The notes: generated by a model from the letters alone, not told the origin. 64,000 nucleotides of DNA from Chitinophagales bacterium (GCA_026129525.1 JAHCHW010000008.1:62001-126000); one strand, 5' to 3'. Numbered from the stretch's first letter, positions 52,501 to 61,406 are shown. Made by a program: numbers and translations.

Positions 52501-55500
52501 ATTAATGTGAGCGCTTGTTTTCATCATTATCAAACCATCATCTTGTGTAGCCCAAAGACTGTCGGCTCCTTTCAATGAAGTGGTGTCGGTAAACTGTAGA
52601 TTACCATTAAAGAGATTTGCGATGTTTTGGGTTACTACACCTGCTGCAGTATAAAGCTGAGCATTACCCGGGTCAATATTGCGGTAGAATATATTATTGG
52701 CTACTACTTGCGTATCTATAGTGGCGGCAAGTGAGATGGCTCCACCTGCCCCTACCGAAAAGTTTTTGAAGAAAGTATTACCTGTTATGGAGCTTTTACC
52801 CCCGGTGATATTTATGGCTCCTCCCTGTTGCTGGTTACATGAGTCGTAAGCAAACAGATTGTTGGAAATAGTAAATGCACCGTTAAAGCAACTGATAGCA
52901 CCGCCCCCGGTAACGGTGCTGATGTTTTTGTAAAATACATTTGCATTAATGGTTGCCGCAGGCGTAACACCGGTTCCTTCAACACGCAACGCCCCGCCAT
53001 AACGGGCTACATTTGTTTCAAAAACACAATTTGTGCTGGCAATAAAACCGCCTGCGCTGTAAACCGCTGCCCCGCCCTGGAATGCCGAATTGTTGTTGAA
53101 CTTGCAGTTACGTATATGCAGTTTACTGTTGTTTGAAACCACCGCAGCCCCCGAACTGCGCGAGTAAACGGTTCCATCAAGAGTATAGTTACCGTTTTGA
53201 CTGGCATTACCTTTTGTAAAAGTTAATCCATCCAGAAGTGTTGTATCCGTAGTGCCGCTCTTGATAATCAGAATATGATAAGCGTTATCGTTGAAAGTGG
53301 TGGAATTAATATCCCCGGAAAGTGTGGTCGGGTTGGCATCTGCATTTTGCACACCACCACCGGTGGGGTAACCACCAAGCAAGCGATATGGACGTTTGAT
53401 GTAAAATGCCGTATCGCGGCTTGTCAAATAGGTATTAGTTCCCGATGGATAGTAGGTGCCTTTAGCTACACGAATATCAGTAACCTGTGGACAAATGTTT
53501 GCTGCTTGTATTGCATCGCTCAAATACTTATAGGCATTAGCCCAGTTTGCACCGGTTCCGCTTTCAACAACGCTGCTGTCAACATAGATGGTAGTTAAAC
53601 CAAGACAACCCCAGTTTTCATAAGCACCGGCATCTACTTTTCCTTGCCCAATGCGTGCTCGCCCTCTTAAGTCAACTGTAATGCCCTCCGGCACATTGCT
53701 ATCCACACCAAGGTTTATGGCTGTGCTTGAGGTTTGCAAAGTCAAGCCATCATCATCGGTCATTACTTGCCCATCGGCACCGGCAGGGTTTGCGATGTTG
53801 GTAAAATTGGGATTGCTTCCGCCCACATGGCTATCAAAAATATTTGTGGCAGCGCCATTGTTGGTGTTGTGGTAGTCTTGATTGATGGTGCCGTTGCCGT
53901 TTTGGTTTATGTAATTACCCCACACAACGCTGTTGTAGATATTGGTAGTTGCATTGCCGTTGCTGCCGGTATTTATGTTCTCAACAAATCCCCCTGTATA
54001 ACCGTTGGCAATGTTGTTGGCACCGGTGCAGTTATACAGGTTACAAGTAACATCAATATTGTTTGTGCCGCCCTTTAGCACATAAACAGCGCCACCGTTA
54101 AATTTTGCATAGTTGTTGTAAAACAAACACTGGTAAACATTGAATGTAATACCCGCAAAACTGTTCGATACCTCTATCGCTCCGCCATTGAAAGCAGAGT
54201 TATTTCTGAAAACACAGTTGGTTGCGCTTGGTGTTGGTGCAAATGCTATACCGCCATGATAGATGCCTCCACCGCTTTGATAGGCGGCTAAAGTGGGATG
54301 GTTAGCGTTGCCGTTTTGTATGATTAAGCCATCGAAGCCCGGGAACACTCCATCTAATGTTACCACGTGGTAAGCGTTATCGCTGCTGTCACCGGCAATA
54401 CCAATATCTCCATCAAGTATAGTTGGATTAACCTTGATATTGCGTTGCGATAAAGCATTTTCATTACCCGCAAAACCGCCATACAACTTTGTGGAGCCAA
54501 GCACATGGAATGTGTTGAATCTTCCTTGATTGGTGCCGTTTGTGCCACGGTCGGGGCGGTAGGTTCCTGCTTTTATCCAAACCTCTTTCACATAATAACC
54601 CCCGAAAGCAGCACTCAATCCATCGCTTAAATTATTAAACGCGGTTGCCCATGTGTTTCCATCGCCACCGTTAGCTGCATCGGCAGCTACAAACACAATC
54701 GGGTTTAATTCATACGCTCCCATATCAATAGTATCTTGCACAACACGCGGCACGCCTCTAATATCGGTGGCAATCGTGTTCAAAGATTTTAAACCTGTGT
54801 TTCTGCAGGGGCTTGCCGTAGAAATATCCAAGTCAAAGGCGGAGAGATATTGCGGATTGACATCTATGTTAAAGCCATTGTCAACACCAAAGGAATTATT
54901 CCAAGAACTGCTGCCACCACTTCCCTGCACATTACAGTAAGTAAATTGGCATTGACCGCTTGCACCTACTTCGTTTTGCACGCTGCCGGCAGTATCGCTG
55001 TAAAGCACGGTATTACGCAAATAAATAGTGGATGTTGCTGATGAGATTGCTCCACCATTAACTGTTGCCTTATTAAAACCCGATGAACAATTGGTTAATA
55101 AAGCTGCTGTATTCTGACAGAAAAATGCACCTCCATTGGCAGCAGTATTTTGCCTGAACACGCAATTAGTTGCCTCAAATGATGCATAAGTTGGAATGCT
55201 GGCATTAGAACTATACATGGCTCCGCCATTGCCGCCTGCGGTGTTTCCAACAAACAATGAATTGATAGCTGTAACCTTACTTACAAAAGCAATGTTGGGG
55301 TAAGCTACAGCTCCTCCATTTCCCGTAGCATAATTGTTTTGCAACACACATCTATTTAATGTCAGTTTGTTCAAGCTGTCAGCAAAGGCAGTGAGCAACT
55401 TGATTCCGCCCCCAAACGATGTTGGACTTTCATCACCTCTGCCATCAGCAACTGTTATGCCTTCCATCAAAATTGTGCTTACACCGGCAGGTATGGTTAC

Positions 55501-57663
55501 CACATGGTAGCTGTTATCGGCACTGCTAAGCGGATTGTTGATGTTGCCGGATAAAACAACCGGGTATTGCGAAGGATTTCGATCGGCAAATACAGCGCCT
55601 CCGGACGGAAATCCGCCATAAATTTTATCGCCATTACGGAAAGTAAAAGTGGCATTGCGGTCGTTTAGGGTTTGCCCTGCTCCACGGTCGGGATAGTAAG
55701 TACCTGTTGCCACATAAATGTTTCGATTGTCTTTGCAGGAAAAAGTAAACGCATCCTGCAAATTGGTAAATGCATTTTCCCAAGAGGTGCCGTTGTTGGC
55801 TCCGGTGGCAGAAGCATCCACATATACATTGTCCATAACATTATTGCTGAAAACAATAAACCGCTGATTCAATACAGCACTGTTACCATTAACATCAGTT
55901 ATCGTATAACTGATATTTACCGGTCCTGCCAAATCCTGACAGCTAAACACATGTGGCGCCCATGTGTAAGTAACCACTCCTCCGCAGTTATCAGTGGCTG
56001 TTGGAAAGTCGCTCTGCACTACAGCACGAGGACCGTTTGTGATGTCAATCCATTTTATAGGACCTTCCAACGGATAGGTAGATATATGTGGTGCTGCACC
56101 GTCAGTTACGTGCACCGTTAAGTAGTTATCCGAGGTATCTACATTTCCCGCAAAATCTACGGCAATCAGCCGAACCTGATGATAACCGGTATCTGCACAA
56201 GTGAAAACCGACTTTGTAAAGGTGGTATATTGAACTGAGTCATTATCGTTGGCAAGACAGTAAATGTTGGAGAAAGGCAAAGTAACCTGATTGGCAGAGT
56301 TGGCACCATATCCACTGATGTAATTCAGCGAAAGTTGTAGGGTTCCTTGCGTAGTAATGCTTGCATAAGGAGGAATTGTATCGCGAATAGTTCGGTAAGC
56401 AAATGAACCACTTTGCGGAGTAGCAGTAATGCCGCCATTGGTTAATTGAATGTTGTTAACAACTTGCTGAATTTGCGAGCCTGTGGCAACATAATTATCA
56501 CCACCCCAACCTGCTCTTCTGCTATCGCTGGCTGTAGTTCTGAAACGACCTCCTGCACCGGCACCTCCACCCGGGTATTGATAATTTACCGAGTATTCAC
56601 TTAATGTAGATGCACCGGCACCACCGCCTCTTATTCCTGAACCACCGGCACCACCTAATGAAAGAACAGAAGGAATCTCTCCACCATAATACACACTAAC
56701 AAGAGTAGAGTTGGTATAAGGCCCTGAGGTACTAAGGTAGGTGGGTTGACCTCCACCCTGACCGCACGAAAGCGAACTGATAGCAAACGTATTATTGTAA
56801 AATCCGGTTGTGTAATTGAATATGCCATGTGTTGCAGCCGCTGTATTTAATCCGCTCATTCCTGTATTGATTACATCTCTGTAAGAGCCACCCGAGTATG
56901 TTCCGGCTAAAGGTTGCCCGCCATTGCTTACCTGATACACAGCCACATCAGCCTGATATGTCTGAGTAATTGGAGTACCTGCACCCTTACCTGCCTTTGC
57001 ATCATTTATTGCTGCCCAGCCTCCGCCACCGCCACCGGCACCGGCAATTTGACGGCCTCGCAAACCATTGTTGCCCGGCAGGTGCACCGTGTCGTTGTAT
57101 GTAGCCAGCATTGAGCGATAACTATTAACGCTATGCTCGTAAGTCAACAAACACATTCCGGTTGAACCACCACCGCCACCTGTAGTAAATGAAGAATTTA
57201 CGGCTGTGCTCTGTCCATGCTTGCCATACGCTACAAAGAATGGCAAACCGTAATTATTCGAACTTCCTTTCAGCCACAGTTTAAACTGCACGGTGCCCCC
57301 CTGCCCACCGTATGCCAATTGATTTTGCAAACCATTGTTGAAATTAGCAGTGCCCCCATCACCACCCACCAGTTTAAATTCCACACCCATCACCCCTAAT
57401 CCACGCTTAGGTAAACTCCACAACTCCGTTTCCAACAAATTTATATTATCCGGCTCCGTGGGGTAGTTCACTACCCAATTGCCGTTTGTATTGGTTATAG
57501 GGCGGGTAAAAAAAGTGGATGAAGGTAAAACTTGGTTAAGCGATGATTGACCATGCACACCACCGGTGGTCATTAAAAGCACAATCAATATTGCAGTAGT
57601 AAATAACTGTTTTGATAAGCCCCTGAAAGGGAAGCAGAATGAAAATTGCAGAATGTGTGCCAT
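49540..57663 (-). CDS. Giant modular T9SS-secreted adhesin with five beta-helix modules
   Basis: A 2707-residue surface protein. A signal peptide (hydrophobic core AILIVLLMTTGG) is followed by a Gly-rich region to about 420, then Ig/HYR-like domains to about 600. Five long modules follow, starting near residues 611, 986, 1356, 1756 and 2086. Each opens with a YVDASATGANNGTSW-like motif, passes through right-handed beta-helix repeats (many NNxA-x-GGA rungs), and closes with a DIRG-x-R-x12-DMGAYE-like segment, the choice-of-anchor Q type pattern. Two short repeats (YTDTLFNILGCD; YSDTLQTVNGCD) and an Ig-like piece precede the type-A sorting domain (VFPNPTTGNLILTH to TTKVVKF). It is probably an adhesin or matrix protein. 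It is divergent from the TPR-LuxR gene, which may control it. Confidence 0.93.
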   Translation of the reverse strand: MAHILQFSFCFPFRGLSKQLFTTAILIVLLMTTGGVHGQSSLNQVLPSSTFFTRPITNTNGNWVVNYPTEPDNINLLETELWSLPKRGLGVMGVEFKLVGGDGGTANFNNGLQNQLAYGGQGGTVQFKLWLKGSSNNYGLPFFVAYGKHGQSTAVNSSFTTGGGGGSTGMCLLTYEHSVNSYRSMLATYNDTVHLPGNNGLRGRQIAGAGGGGGGWAAINDAKAGKGAGTPITQTYQADVAVYQVSNGGQPLAGTYSGGSYRDVINTGMSGLNTAAATHGIFNYTTGFYNNTFAISSLSCGQGGGQPTYLSTSGPYTNSTLVSVYYGGEIPSVLSLGGAGGSGIRGGGAGASTLSEYSVNYQYPGGGAGAGGRFRTTASDSRRAGWGGDNYVATGSQIQQVVNNIQLTNGGITATPQSGSFAYRTIRDTIPPYASITTQGTLQLSLNYISGYGANSANQVTLPFSNIYCLANDNDSVQYTTFTKSVFTCADTGYHQVRLIAVDFAGNVDTSDNYLTVHVTDGAAPHISTYPLEGPIKWIDITNGPRAVVQSDFPTATDNCGGVVTYTWAPHVFSCQDLAGPVNISYTITDVNGNSAVLNQRFIVFSNNVMDNVYVDASATGANNGTSWENAFTNLQDAFTFSCKDNRNIYVATGTYYPDRGAGQTLNDRNATFTFRNGDKIYGGFPSGGAVFADRNPSQYPVVLSGNINNPLSSADNSYHVVTIPAGVSTILMEGITVADGRGDESPTSFGGGIKLLTAFADSLNKLTLNRCVLQNNYATGNGGAVAYPNIAFVSKVTAINSLFVGNTAGGNGGAMYSSNASIPTYASFEATNCVFRQNTAANGGAFFCQNTAALLTNCSSGFNKATVNGGAISSATSTIYLRNTVLYSDTAGSVQNEVGASGQCQFTYCNVQGSGGSSSWNNSFGVDNGFNIDVNPQYLSAFDLDISTASPCRNTGLKSLNTIATDIRGVPRVVQDTIDMGAYELNPIVFVAADAANGGDGNTWATAFNNLSDGLSAAFGGYYVKEVWIKAGTYRPDRGTNGTNQGRFNTFHVLGSTKLYGGFAGNENALSQRNIKVNPTILDGDIGIAGDSSDNAYHVVTLDGVFPGFDGLIIQNGNANHPTLAAYQSGGGIYHGGIAFAPTPSATNCVFRNNSAFNGGAIEVSNSFAGITFNVYQCLFYNNYAKFNGGAVYVLKGGTNNIDVTCNLYNCTGANNIANGYTGGFVENINTGSNGNATTNIYNSVVWGNYINQNGNGTINQDYHNTNNGAATNIFDSHVGGSNPNFTNIANPAGADGQVMTDDDGLTLQTSSTAINLGVDSNVPEGITVDLRGRARIGQGKVDAGAYENWGCLGLTTIYVDSSVVESGTGANWANAYKYLSDAIQAANICPQVTDIRVAKGTYYPSGTNTYLTSRDTAFYIKRPYRLLGGYPTGGGVQNADANPTTLSGDINSTTFNDNAYHILIIKSGTTDTTLLDGLTFTKGNASQNGNYTLDGTVYSRSSGAAVVSNNSKLHIRNCKFNNNSAFQGGAAVYSAGGFIASTNCVFETNVARYGGALRVEGTGVTPAATINANVFYKNISTVTGGGAISCFNGAFTISNNLFAYDSCNQQQGGAINITGGKSSITGNTFFKNFSVGAGGAISLAATIDTQVVANNIFYRNIDPGNAQLYTAAGVVTQNIANLFNGNLQFTDTTSLKGADSLWATQDDGLIMMKTSAHINSGNNSYATGSSDLTGASRIQHGSVDPGAYESQNIVTRWYVSALQDSATQNGLSWATAFQKFEDGVNAAKPEDSVWVAQGVYTPANSGTSFSMKNGVKIYGGFASNETDLAQRILSNGYNSVLNGNNASVISNTNIDSTSFIDGFVIQNGAAAQGGGMLNTGSSPVLNNLLFIGNQASVNGGAVANINSTSQLFNCIFYNNSAVNAGGAVYNSGSNARVINSTFYNNSSASGGAVFNNFSSIPTIGNCIFNNNAAATGADIFSTNANVSYCLLQTAISGNGNIVNDNAGFVAAFSPAGTDGVWFTNDDGWQLGYLSPALNKGSNVLSSGITTDVTGASRLQNGTIDMGAYESPMLGFCDSAALNNQHVIYVDGARASSGNGSSWDRAFRSLTEALNVANYCNSIDSILVAKGHYYPAAYQASTNRKATFSIQRSGLFLKGGYPNGGGDRNLSANNTFLNGDIGMSNNASDNSYHVLTFSQTGVSGIDGFVITNGNADSILEPFNSGGGVYVNGTTGAGNKPVISNCVFTRNQAAYGAGLYNDGFGSNRNASPTIVNCVFVDDTASINGGAIFNNARANGNASPQIINCTFARNYAMDKAGGIYDAGNGGKCATKITNSIFWSNSSATGTASQQQIYNDAATDTASYSLFQNGMPASVYDGGQNISSAPLFAADTLPIGFVNQWMNKYNGFALKINSPGLQAGNPAIAPPTDIAGISRQPQPDMGAYQNNGGGTGTVVMNATACDSLLSPGYNHYWYNSGIYTDTLFNILGCDTFYQVNLTVFRSSLVNQTISTCGSYQIPGGNYVWDSTGVYSDTLQTVNGCDSIIIINLTITSLSDSALVNGALCTAQQAGASYQWIDCTSNQPVNGATQQSFVATQNGSYACIVTDGNCTDTTNCVSVIVLGIGMQEELMVEVFPNPTTGNLILTHNIPADASVILLDNLGRSVTTYHINSQFTTLDITNFNAGIYYLQLWKNNEKLITTKVVKF

Positions 57664-57693
57664 TGGAATTGTTTAAAGCAGAAAAATCTATCA

Positions 57694-57701
57694 CAAACCT
57701 A
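57694..57701 (-). promoter_or_regulatory. -7-like element upstream of the giant adhesin
   Basis: The minus strand reads TAGGTTTG (57701-57694), matching TAnnTTTG, 31 nt before the start codon. No matching -33 TTTG is present at the right distance, so an activator may be needed. Confidence 0.35.
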
Positions 57702-57744
57702 TGAAACAAAACACCTGACACACTACTACTTGTTTACTACTACC

Positions 57745-57775
57745 TTTGGTGGGCTTTAAATCGCTATTAGCTTTG
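57745..57775 (+). promoter_or_regulatory. Promoter of the TPR-LuxR regulator gene
   Basis: TTTG (57745-57748), 19 nt, TAGCTTTG (57768-57775): an exact match to the Bacteroidota consensus, 20 nt upstream of the GTG start. A second -7-like TACCTTTG overlaps its -33 element (57741-57748). Confidence 0.65.
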
Positions 57776-57794
57776 CTTAAAAGCATGTAAAACC

Positions 57795-59420
57795 GTGAGT
57801 AGAAGGAACAAATCTGCCATTGTAAATTTTATAGAAAAAATGTGGGCAAGCAGCCTTGTGCCACCGCTACAACAGTATCAAGAATTTTCAAGTTTTATTT
57901 CAAAAAACAAGCAGTCGTTTACGCGTGAGCAAAAACCATTGGCCAACCTTACCGAAGTAATGTTGCTCCGTGTTTTAAATCGCCACACAGAAGCCGATGC
58001 ACTTACCGCCAAACGTAAGTTGCAGTTTGAAAGCATACAGGTGAAAATTTACGCACACCGCTGGAGCCGAATGAAAGTGGTAGAGGAGATGCGTTCGGGC
58101 GATACTACTACTACCATTGCCAAAGCCAAAGCATTGGCAGAGGAAGCAGCAACAAATGAATGGCATGAGGAGGAGTTAAGGGCATTGTTTCTGCTTCACC
58201 TCATTGAGATGCACGCAGGACATTTCAAGCAAGCATTAGATACGGCACAACAAGTCAAATTAAAGGCACAAAAAAGCAAGAACGACTACTACATTTTACA
58301 AAGTGCATGGGCTGTTGCGCACGTGTACTTTTTCTTTAGCTATTTCAAGGAAGCACTCGCAGCCTGCCTTTCGGTTAAAAAACATTTCGATGAAAAAGAT
58401 TTGAGCAAGCCGCAACACCTAACCTACTTTAATCTGCTGGCTAACTGCTATCAGCAGCAGCACAATCCCGATGCCGCAATAGAAATTTACACGCGCATAC
58501 TAAAGCACTTAAAGCAATCACAAATTGGCGACTCGCTATTGTATATAGCGGCCACCTCAAACATGGCAAGTGCTCTGGTGCAGAAAGAACAATTTCGCGA
58601 AGCTGAAAAATTGTATAAAGATGTTGCTGCATTTGGACAAAAATCGAGCTGGCCCACACACAAATTAGACTCGCAGTTGAATTTAGCCCGGCTTTATTTA
58701 AAGCAAAATAGATTAAAAGAAATGCTGGCTTGCCTCCGGCAAGCCGAGAAACTCACTGCCCAAGTCGGCAACAAAAGGTTAGAAGTAAGTGTGTTGGAGC
58801 TAAAAGTGGAATATGAAAAAGTTGCTGGCGATGTGCACAGTATTGCAAGAGCGTACGATAAATATTTCAACAAATACCGCCACTGGCAAACTATTGAGGA
58901 CTCGGAAAAGTTGAAAGCGATTGAAATAAAACATGAATTGGAATTGCAAAATCTTAACGAAAAACTTATGAAGAAAGAATTGCAACTTCAAGAGCAGGAA
59001 TTACAAATGCTGAACGCACACCTTCAGCAAAAAGACAAACTAATCGGGCAGTTTATAAGTTTCTTCAACGAACTGGAGGAAACCAATTTAAGGCGAAAGG
59101 AAATTTTTGTCCGCCTGCACCAAATGGTGCAAACTGCAAAAGCAACACAGAAAACTGAAAATGGAAAATACAATACTAAATTTAATGAAGTCCACGGTAA
59201 AATGGCTATTAAGCTGATTGCTGCTCACCCAAGCATTACAGCTAAAGAAGCTGACACTGCTATTATGTTAGCTAAAGGCTTAAGCAACAAGGAAATTGCA
59301 ACGCTTACCTTAACTACAACGCGCAATGCCGAAAAGCATCGCCTAAACCTTAGAAAAAAGCTAAATCTGAAATCAAAGGAAGATTTAGTAAAAAAGCTAA
59401 GGCAGATGCTGTTACAGTAG
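57795..59420 (+). CDS. TPR-repeat regulator with C-terminal LuxR-type HTH
   Basis: A 541-residue cytoplasmic protein. Residues about 90-400 form tetratricopeptide-type helical repeats (EELRALFLLHLIEMHAGHFK, LTYFNLLANCYQQQHNPDAA, AATSNMASALVQKEQFREAE). A long coiled coil follows (LELQNLNEKLMKKELQLQEQ). The last 65 residues hold a GerE/LuxR-like helix-turn-helix: ITAKEADTAIMLAKGLSNKE, then IATLTLTTTRNAEKHRLNLR. There is no transmembrane helix, receiver domain or kinase domain, so the signal is probably a bound ligand or partner protein. GTG start. Its divergent position makes the giant adhesin gene a likely target. Confidence 0.85.
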   Translation: MSRRNKSAIVNFIEKMWASSLVPPLQQYQEFSSFISKNKQSFTREQKPLANLTEVMLLRVLNRHTEADALTAKRKLQFESIQVKIYAHRWSRMKVVEEMRSGDTTTTIAKAKALAEEAATNEWHEEELRALFLLHLIEMHAGHFKQALDTAQQVKLKAQKSKNDYYILQSAWAVAHVYFFFSYFKEALAACLSVKKHFDEKDLSKPQHLTYFNLLANCYQQQHNPDAAIEIYTRILKHLKQSQIGDSLLYIAATSNMASALVQKEQFREAEKLYKDVAAFGQKSSWPTHKLDSQLNLARLYLKQNRLKEMLACLRQAEKLTAQVGNKRLEVSVLELKVEYEKVAGDVHSIARAYDKYFNKYRHWQTIEDSEKLKAIEIKHELELQNLNEKLMKKELQLQEQELQMLNAHLQQKDKLIGQFISFFNELEETNLRRKEIFVRLHQMVQTAKATQKTENGKYNTKFNEVHGKMAIKLIAAHPSITAKEADTAIMLAKGLSNKEIATLTLTTTRNAEKHRLNLRKKLNLKSKEDLVKKLRQMLLQ

Positions 59421-59706
59421 GATTTTCTACTTAAGTGTAAAACGATTATTCAGCTTGTATTCTACGCCAAAATCCTGTCTTAAAAAGTTAATGCAAAAGT
59501 AAAGAGAGTTATCATACTTGCGGACAAAACCCCCTTTCTGTTTTTAGAAACTCACACCTCAACAGAGTATTCTTTTATATGCACCAAGTAAGTTTTCAAT
59601 CGGATTTAGAAATCTCCAATCCGCGACAAGTATTCTCTCATCCCAGCTAAGAAAGTTTAAATACCGGCTGCGTATTATGACATCTCTTGGTTGGCGTCCT
59701 CTGTCT
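59421..59706 (+). other. 286-nt intergenic region left of the IS element
   Basis: No gene that I can support. A minus-strand frame at 59559-59774 runs across the IS end and shows no domain. Sequence such as GATTTAGAAATCTCCAATCC looks like degenerate remains of another insertion or repeat. The IS terminal repeat begins at 59707. Confidence 0.45.
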
Positions 59707-59726
59707 TGTCCTAAAATACGTTGACC
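59707..59726 (+). repeat. Left terminal inverted repeat of the IS3 element
   Basis: Pairs with 61172-61191; GTCCTAAAATA(C/G)GTTGACC with a single mismatch. It is the end nearest the transposase stop. Confidence 0.85.
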
Positions 59727-59911
59727 ATTTTTTGTTAGAAAATGGAAATGGGTTTTCTTAGTTTTTTCTTGCACAAAAAATGAAATGGTTAAGATGAGTG
59801 GGGGCAGTGCCCCCTACTTCATTTTCCGTGGTTCATGATTTTGGCACTATTCAGGTTGCTCCCCAGCAGAGCCTGCTTCTTTCCTCACATGAACATTTCA
59901 AATATAGTTAA

Positions 59912-60748
59912 TCAGGCGGCAGATTTTTCATAGCTCTTGTATTTTTCTGTGTTGTAATTAATGTGAACCTGTTGCGGGGTTTGCAGATTGAGGCTCCAGT
60001 GTAATCGTTCATTGTTGTAAATGGCTACAGCTTGCTTCATCATTTTTCTTGCTACCTCAACGTTGGGTAATGTTTTGCGCAGTCCGAATTCATATTTGAG
60101 AATGCCGTTGATGCGCTCAGCCACTGCGTTTTCATAAGGGTCATACTTTTGGGTAGTGCTCATGACAAACCCTTTCTTGGTGGCAAATTCGGTATAATCA
60201 GGGCAACAGTATTGAATGCCACGATCGCTGTGATGAATGATGCTTTGATGTTCATGAATACAATTGCACAGTGCCATTTTCAGGGCGTCTTTCACCATAG
60301 ATACTTTCATATTGTTTTCTAAACTCCAGCCCATGATTTTCTTGGAATAGGCATCGGTAACAATGGCTGCGTATGCATGGCATTTATCGGTTTTGATATA
60401 GGTGATGTCGCAGACAAACGCCTGCTCGGCATGAGTAATTTCAAGTTCTTTCAATAGGTTAGGGGCAGTGTAAAAGAAATGCTTGGAATCGGTAGTAACA
60501 TGATAACGCTTGGTTTTACGAATGAGTAATCCTTTGTTTCTCAGCAGCGAAAACAGGGCGTCTCTGCCCATTTTGATGCCCTGCTGAGGCAACACCGGCT
60601 TGAGATGCTCATAGAGTTTCCGGGTTCCGGTTTGGATCATTTTTGTTCTGATTTTAGCTACTTCTTTCAATACAATATCGTGTTCCATTGCTTTCTTTTT
60701 TTCTCGTTGAATGCGTTGATAATAGGCTTGTTTGGACACCCCGAACAC
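59912..60748 (-). CDS. IS3-family transposase OrfB (DDE catalytic part)
   Basis: 278 residues counted from a GTG at 60748; the true product is probably an OrfAB fusion made by -1 frameshifting, entering at the AAG-GCT-TAC codons near 60775. The retroviral integrase-like core is complete: FVCDITYIKT (Asp114), IIHHSDRGIQY (Asp175) and NAVAERINGI (Glu211), i.e. DD(35)E. The HTH_21-type N-terminal region is QRIQREKKKAMEHDIVLKEV. C-terminal NNERLHWSLNLQTPQQVH is typical of IS3 OrfB. No frameshift or stop inside. Confidence 0.95.
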   Translation of the reverse strand: MFGVSKQAYYQRIQREKKKAMEHDIVLKEVAKIRTKMIQTGTRKLYEHLKPVLPQQGIKMGRDALFSLLRNKGLLIRKTKRYHVTTDSKHFFYTAPNLLKELEITHAEQAFVCDITYIKTDKCHAYAAIVTDAYSKKIMGWSLENNMKVSMVKDALKMALCNCIHEHQSIIHHSDRGIQYCCPDYTEFATKKGFVMSTTQKYDPYENAVAERINGILKYEFGLRKTLPNVEVARKMMKQAVAIYNNERLHWSLNLQTPQQVHINYNTEKYKSYEKSAA

Positions 60749-60762
60749 TTGATACAGCCACT

Positions 60763-61146
60763 TTATTTTGTAAGCCTTTTTTTCTTGCGCTGTATCTCGT
60801 TTGCTATGTGCTCGGGTAAATACTTTTTTGAGAGTTCCTGCCCCGTAACTCTTTCAAATTCAATAATGATGTCTTGCTGGAAGTCTTTGATGAACTTCAG
60901 CATCTCGTTTTCCTCTCGGAGTTTTTTGAGTTCTGCGTCTTTGCTCATGTTCTTAGATTGAGCACGGAAGTTACTGAGTTTCTGTTGCCAGTAGGCAATG
61001 GTGCTTCGGGAAATGTTATACTTTTTGGAAGCATAATTGGCAGAAATCTGCCCGTTGTTGATTTCGTCAATGACGGAAATTTTGAAGTCAAAACTGACTT
61101 CTTTGCCGTTTCTTTTTCGGCAGGTTTGTTTTTTCTGAGAGTCCAT
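60763..61146 (-). CDS. IS3-family transposase OrfA (HTH and leucine zipper)
   Basis: 127 residues. An N-terminal helix-turn-helix (EVSFDFKISVIDEINNGQIS, ANYASKKYNISRSTIAYWQQ) binds the terminal repeats. A leucine-zipper-like coiled coil (KDAELKKLREENEMLKFIKD) drives multimerisation. Near its 3' end the minus strand has seven A followed by G (plus-strand T-run 60777-60783) in codons AAA-AAA-AGG. A -1 slip there joins the OrfB frame. The orfA frame ends 10 codons later, as in other IS3-family elements. Confidence 0.93.
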   Translation of the reverse strand: MDSQKKQTCRKRNGKEVSFDFKISVIDEINNGQISANYASKKYNISRSTIAYWQQKLSNFRAQSKNMSKDAELKKLREENEMLKFIKDFQQDIIIEFERVTGQELSKKYLPEHIANEIQRKKKRLTK

Positions 61147-61171
61147 GTTGACCAGTGGTTGTTTAATTTTT

Positions 61172-61191
61172 GGTCAACCTATTTTAGGACG
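61172..61191 (-). repeat. Right terminal inverted repeat of the IS3 element
   Basis: GGTCAACCTATTTTAGGAC on the plus strand; inverted copy of the left end. It lies 25 nt upstream of the orfA start, so it could overlap the transposase promoter. Confidence 0.85.
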
Positions 61192-61277
61192 AGGCACTCG
61201 CCAACCTCGCCCATGGTCGGTAACAATACCAATCACTGTAAATCCAACCCCTACTGGGGCAGTTTTGCGTAATGGCA

Positions 61278-61302
61278 GATTTCGTACAAAATCGTACCTT
61301 TA
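61278..61302 (+). promoter_or_regulatory. Operator-like dyad upstream of the VIT-family gene
   Basis: GATTTCGTACAAAATC (61278-61293) is a 16-nt imperfect palindrome (14 of 16 symmetric) centred on GTAC. It lies directly before a -7-like TACCTTTA (61295-61302). A metal-responsive repressor site is possible given the gene's likely function, but nothing identifies the regulator. Confidence 0.3.
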
Positions 61303-61406
61303 TGCTACTAAATAGTTTTTGAATGGGTTAACAATGAACCGCTTCTAAGTCCGCCACTACGCAAAGCCGAAAAACGGTAGCAGTCCTCGAAACCAACAAC
61401 AAGAAA

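Larger units (their letters stand above)
59707..61191 (-). mobile_element. IS3-family insertion sequence, about 1.48 kb
   Basis: The two ends carry inverted repeats: GTCCTAAAATACGTTGACC at 59708-59726, and its near-perfect complement (18 of 19) at 61172-61190. Between them lie two minus-strand ORFs, orfA and orfB, arranged as in IS3 elements with a -1 frame relation and an A7G slippery run. No convincing short target duplication is visible next to the ends. The homology of the ends extends outward: GGTTGGCG occurs at 59689-59696 and, inverted, at 61199-61206, so the exact boundaries are uncertain by some 10-20 nt. The DDE residues are intact, so it may be active. Confidence 0.88.

Noticed and set aside
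59559..59774. 71-codon minus-strand ORF across the left IS end
   Set aside because: It crosses the terminal inverted repeat, so it is a chance fusion of flank and IS sequence.
59800..59814. Palindrome GGGGGCAGTGCCCCC inside the IS element as an operator or origin
   Set aside because: It lies between the transposase stop and the IS end and most likely ends transposase transcription or blocks readthrough; no other support.
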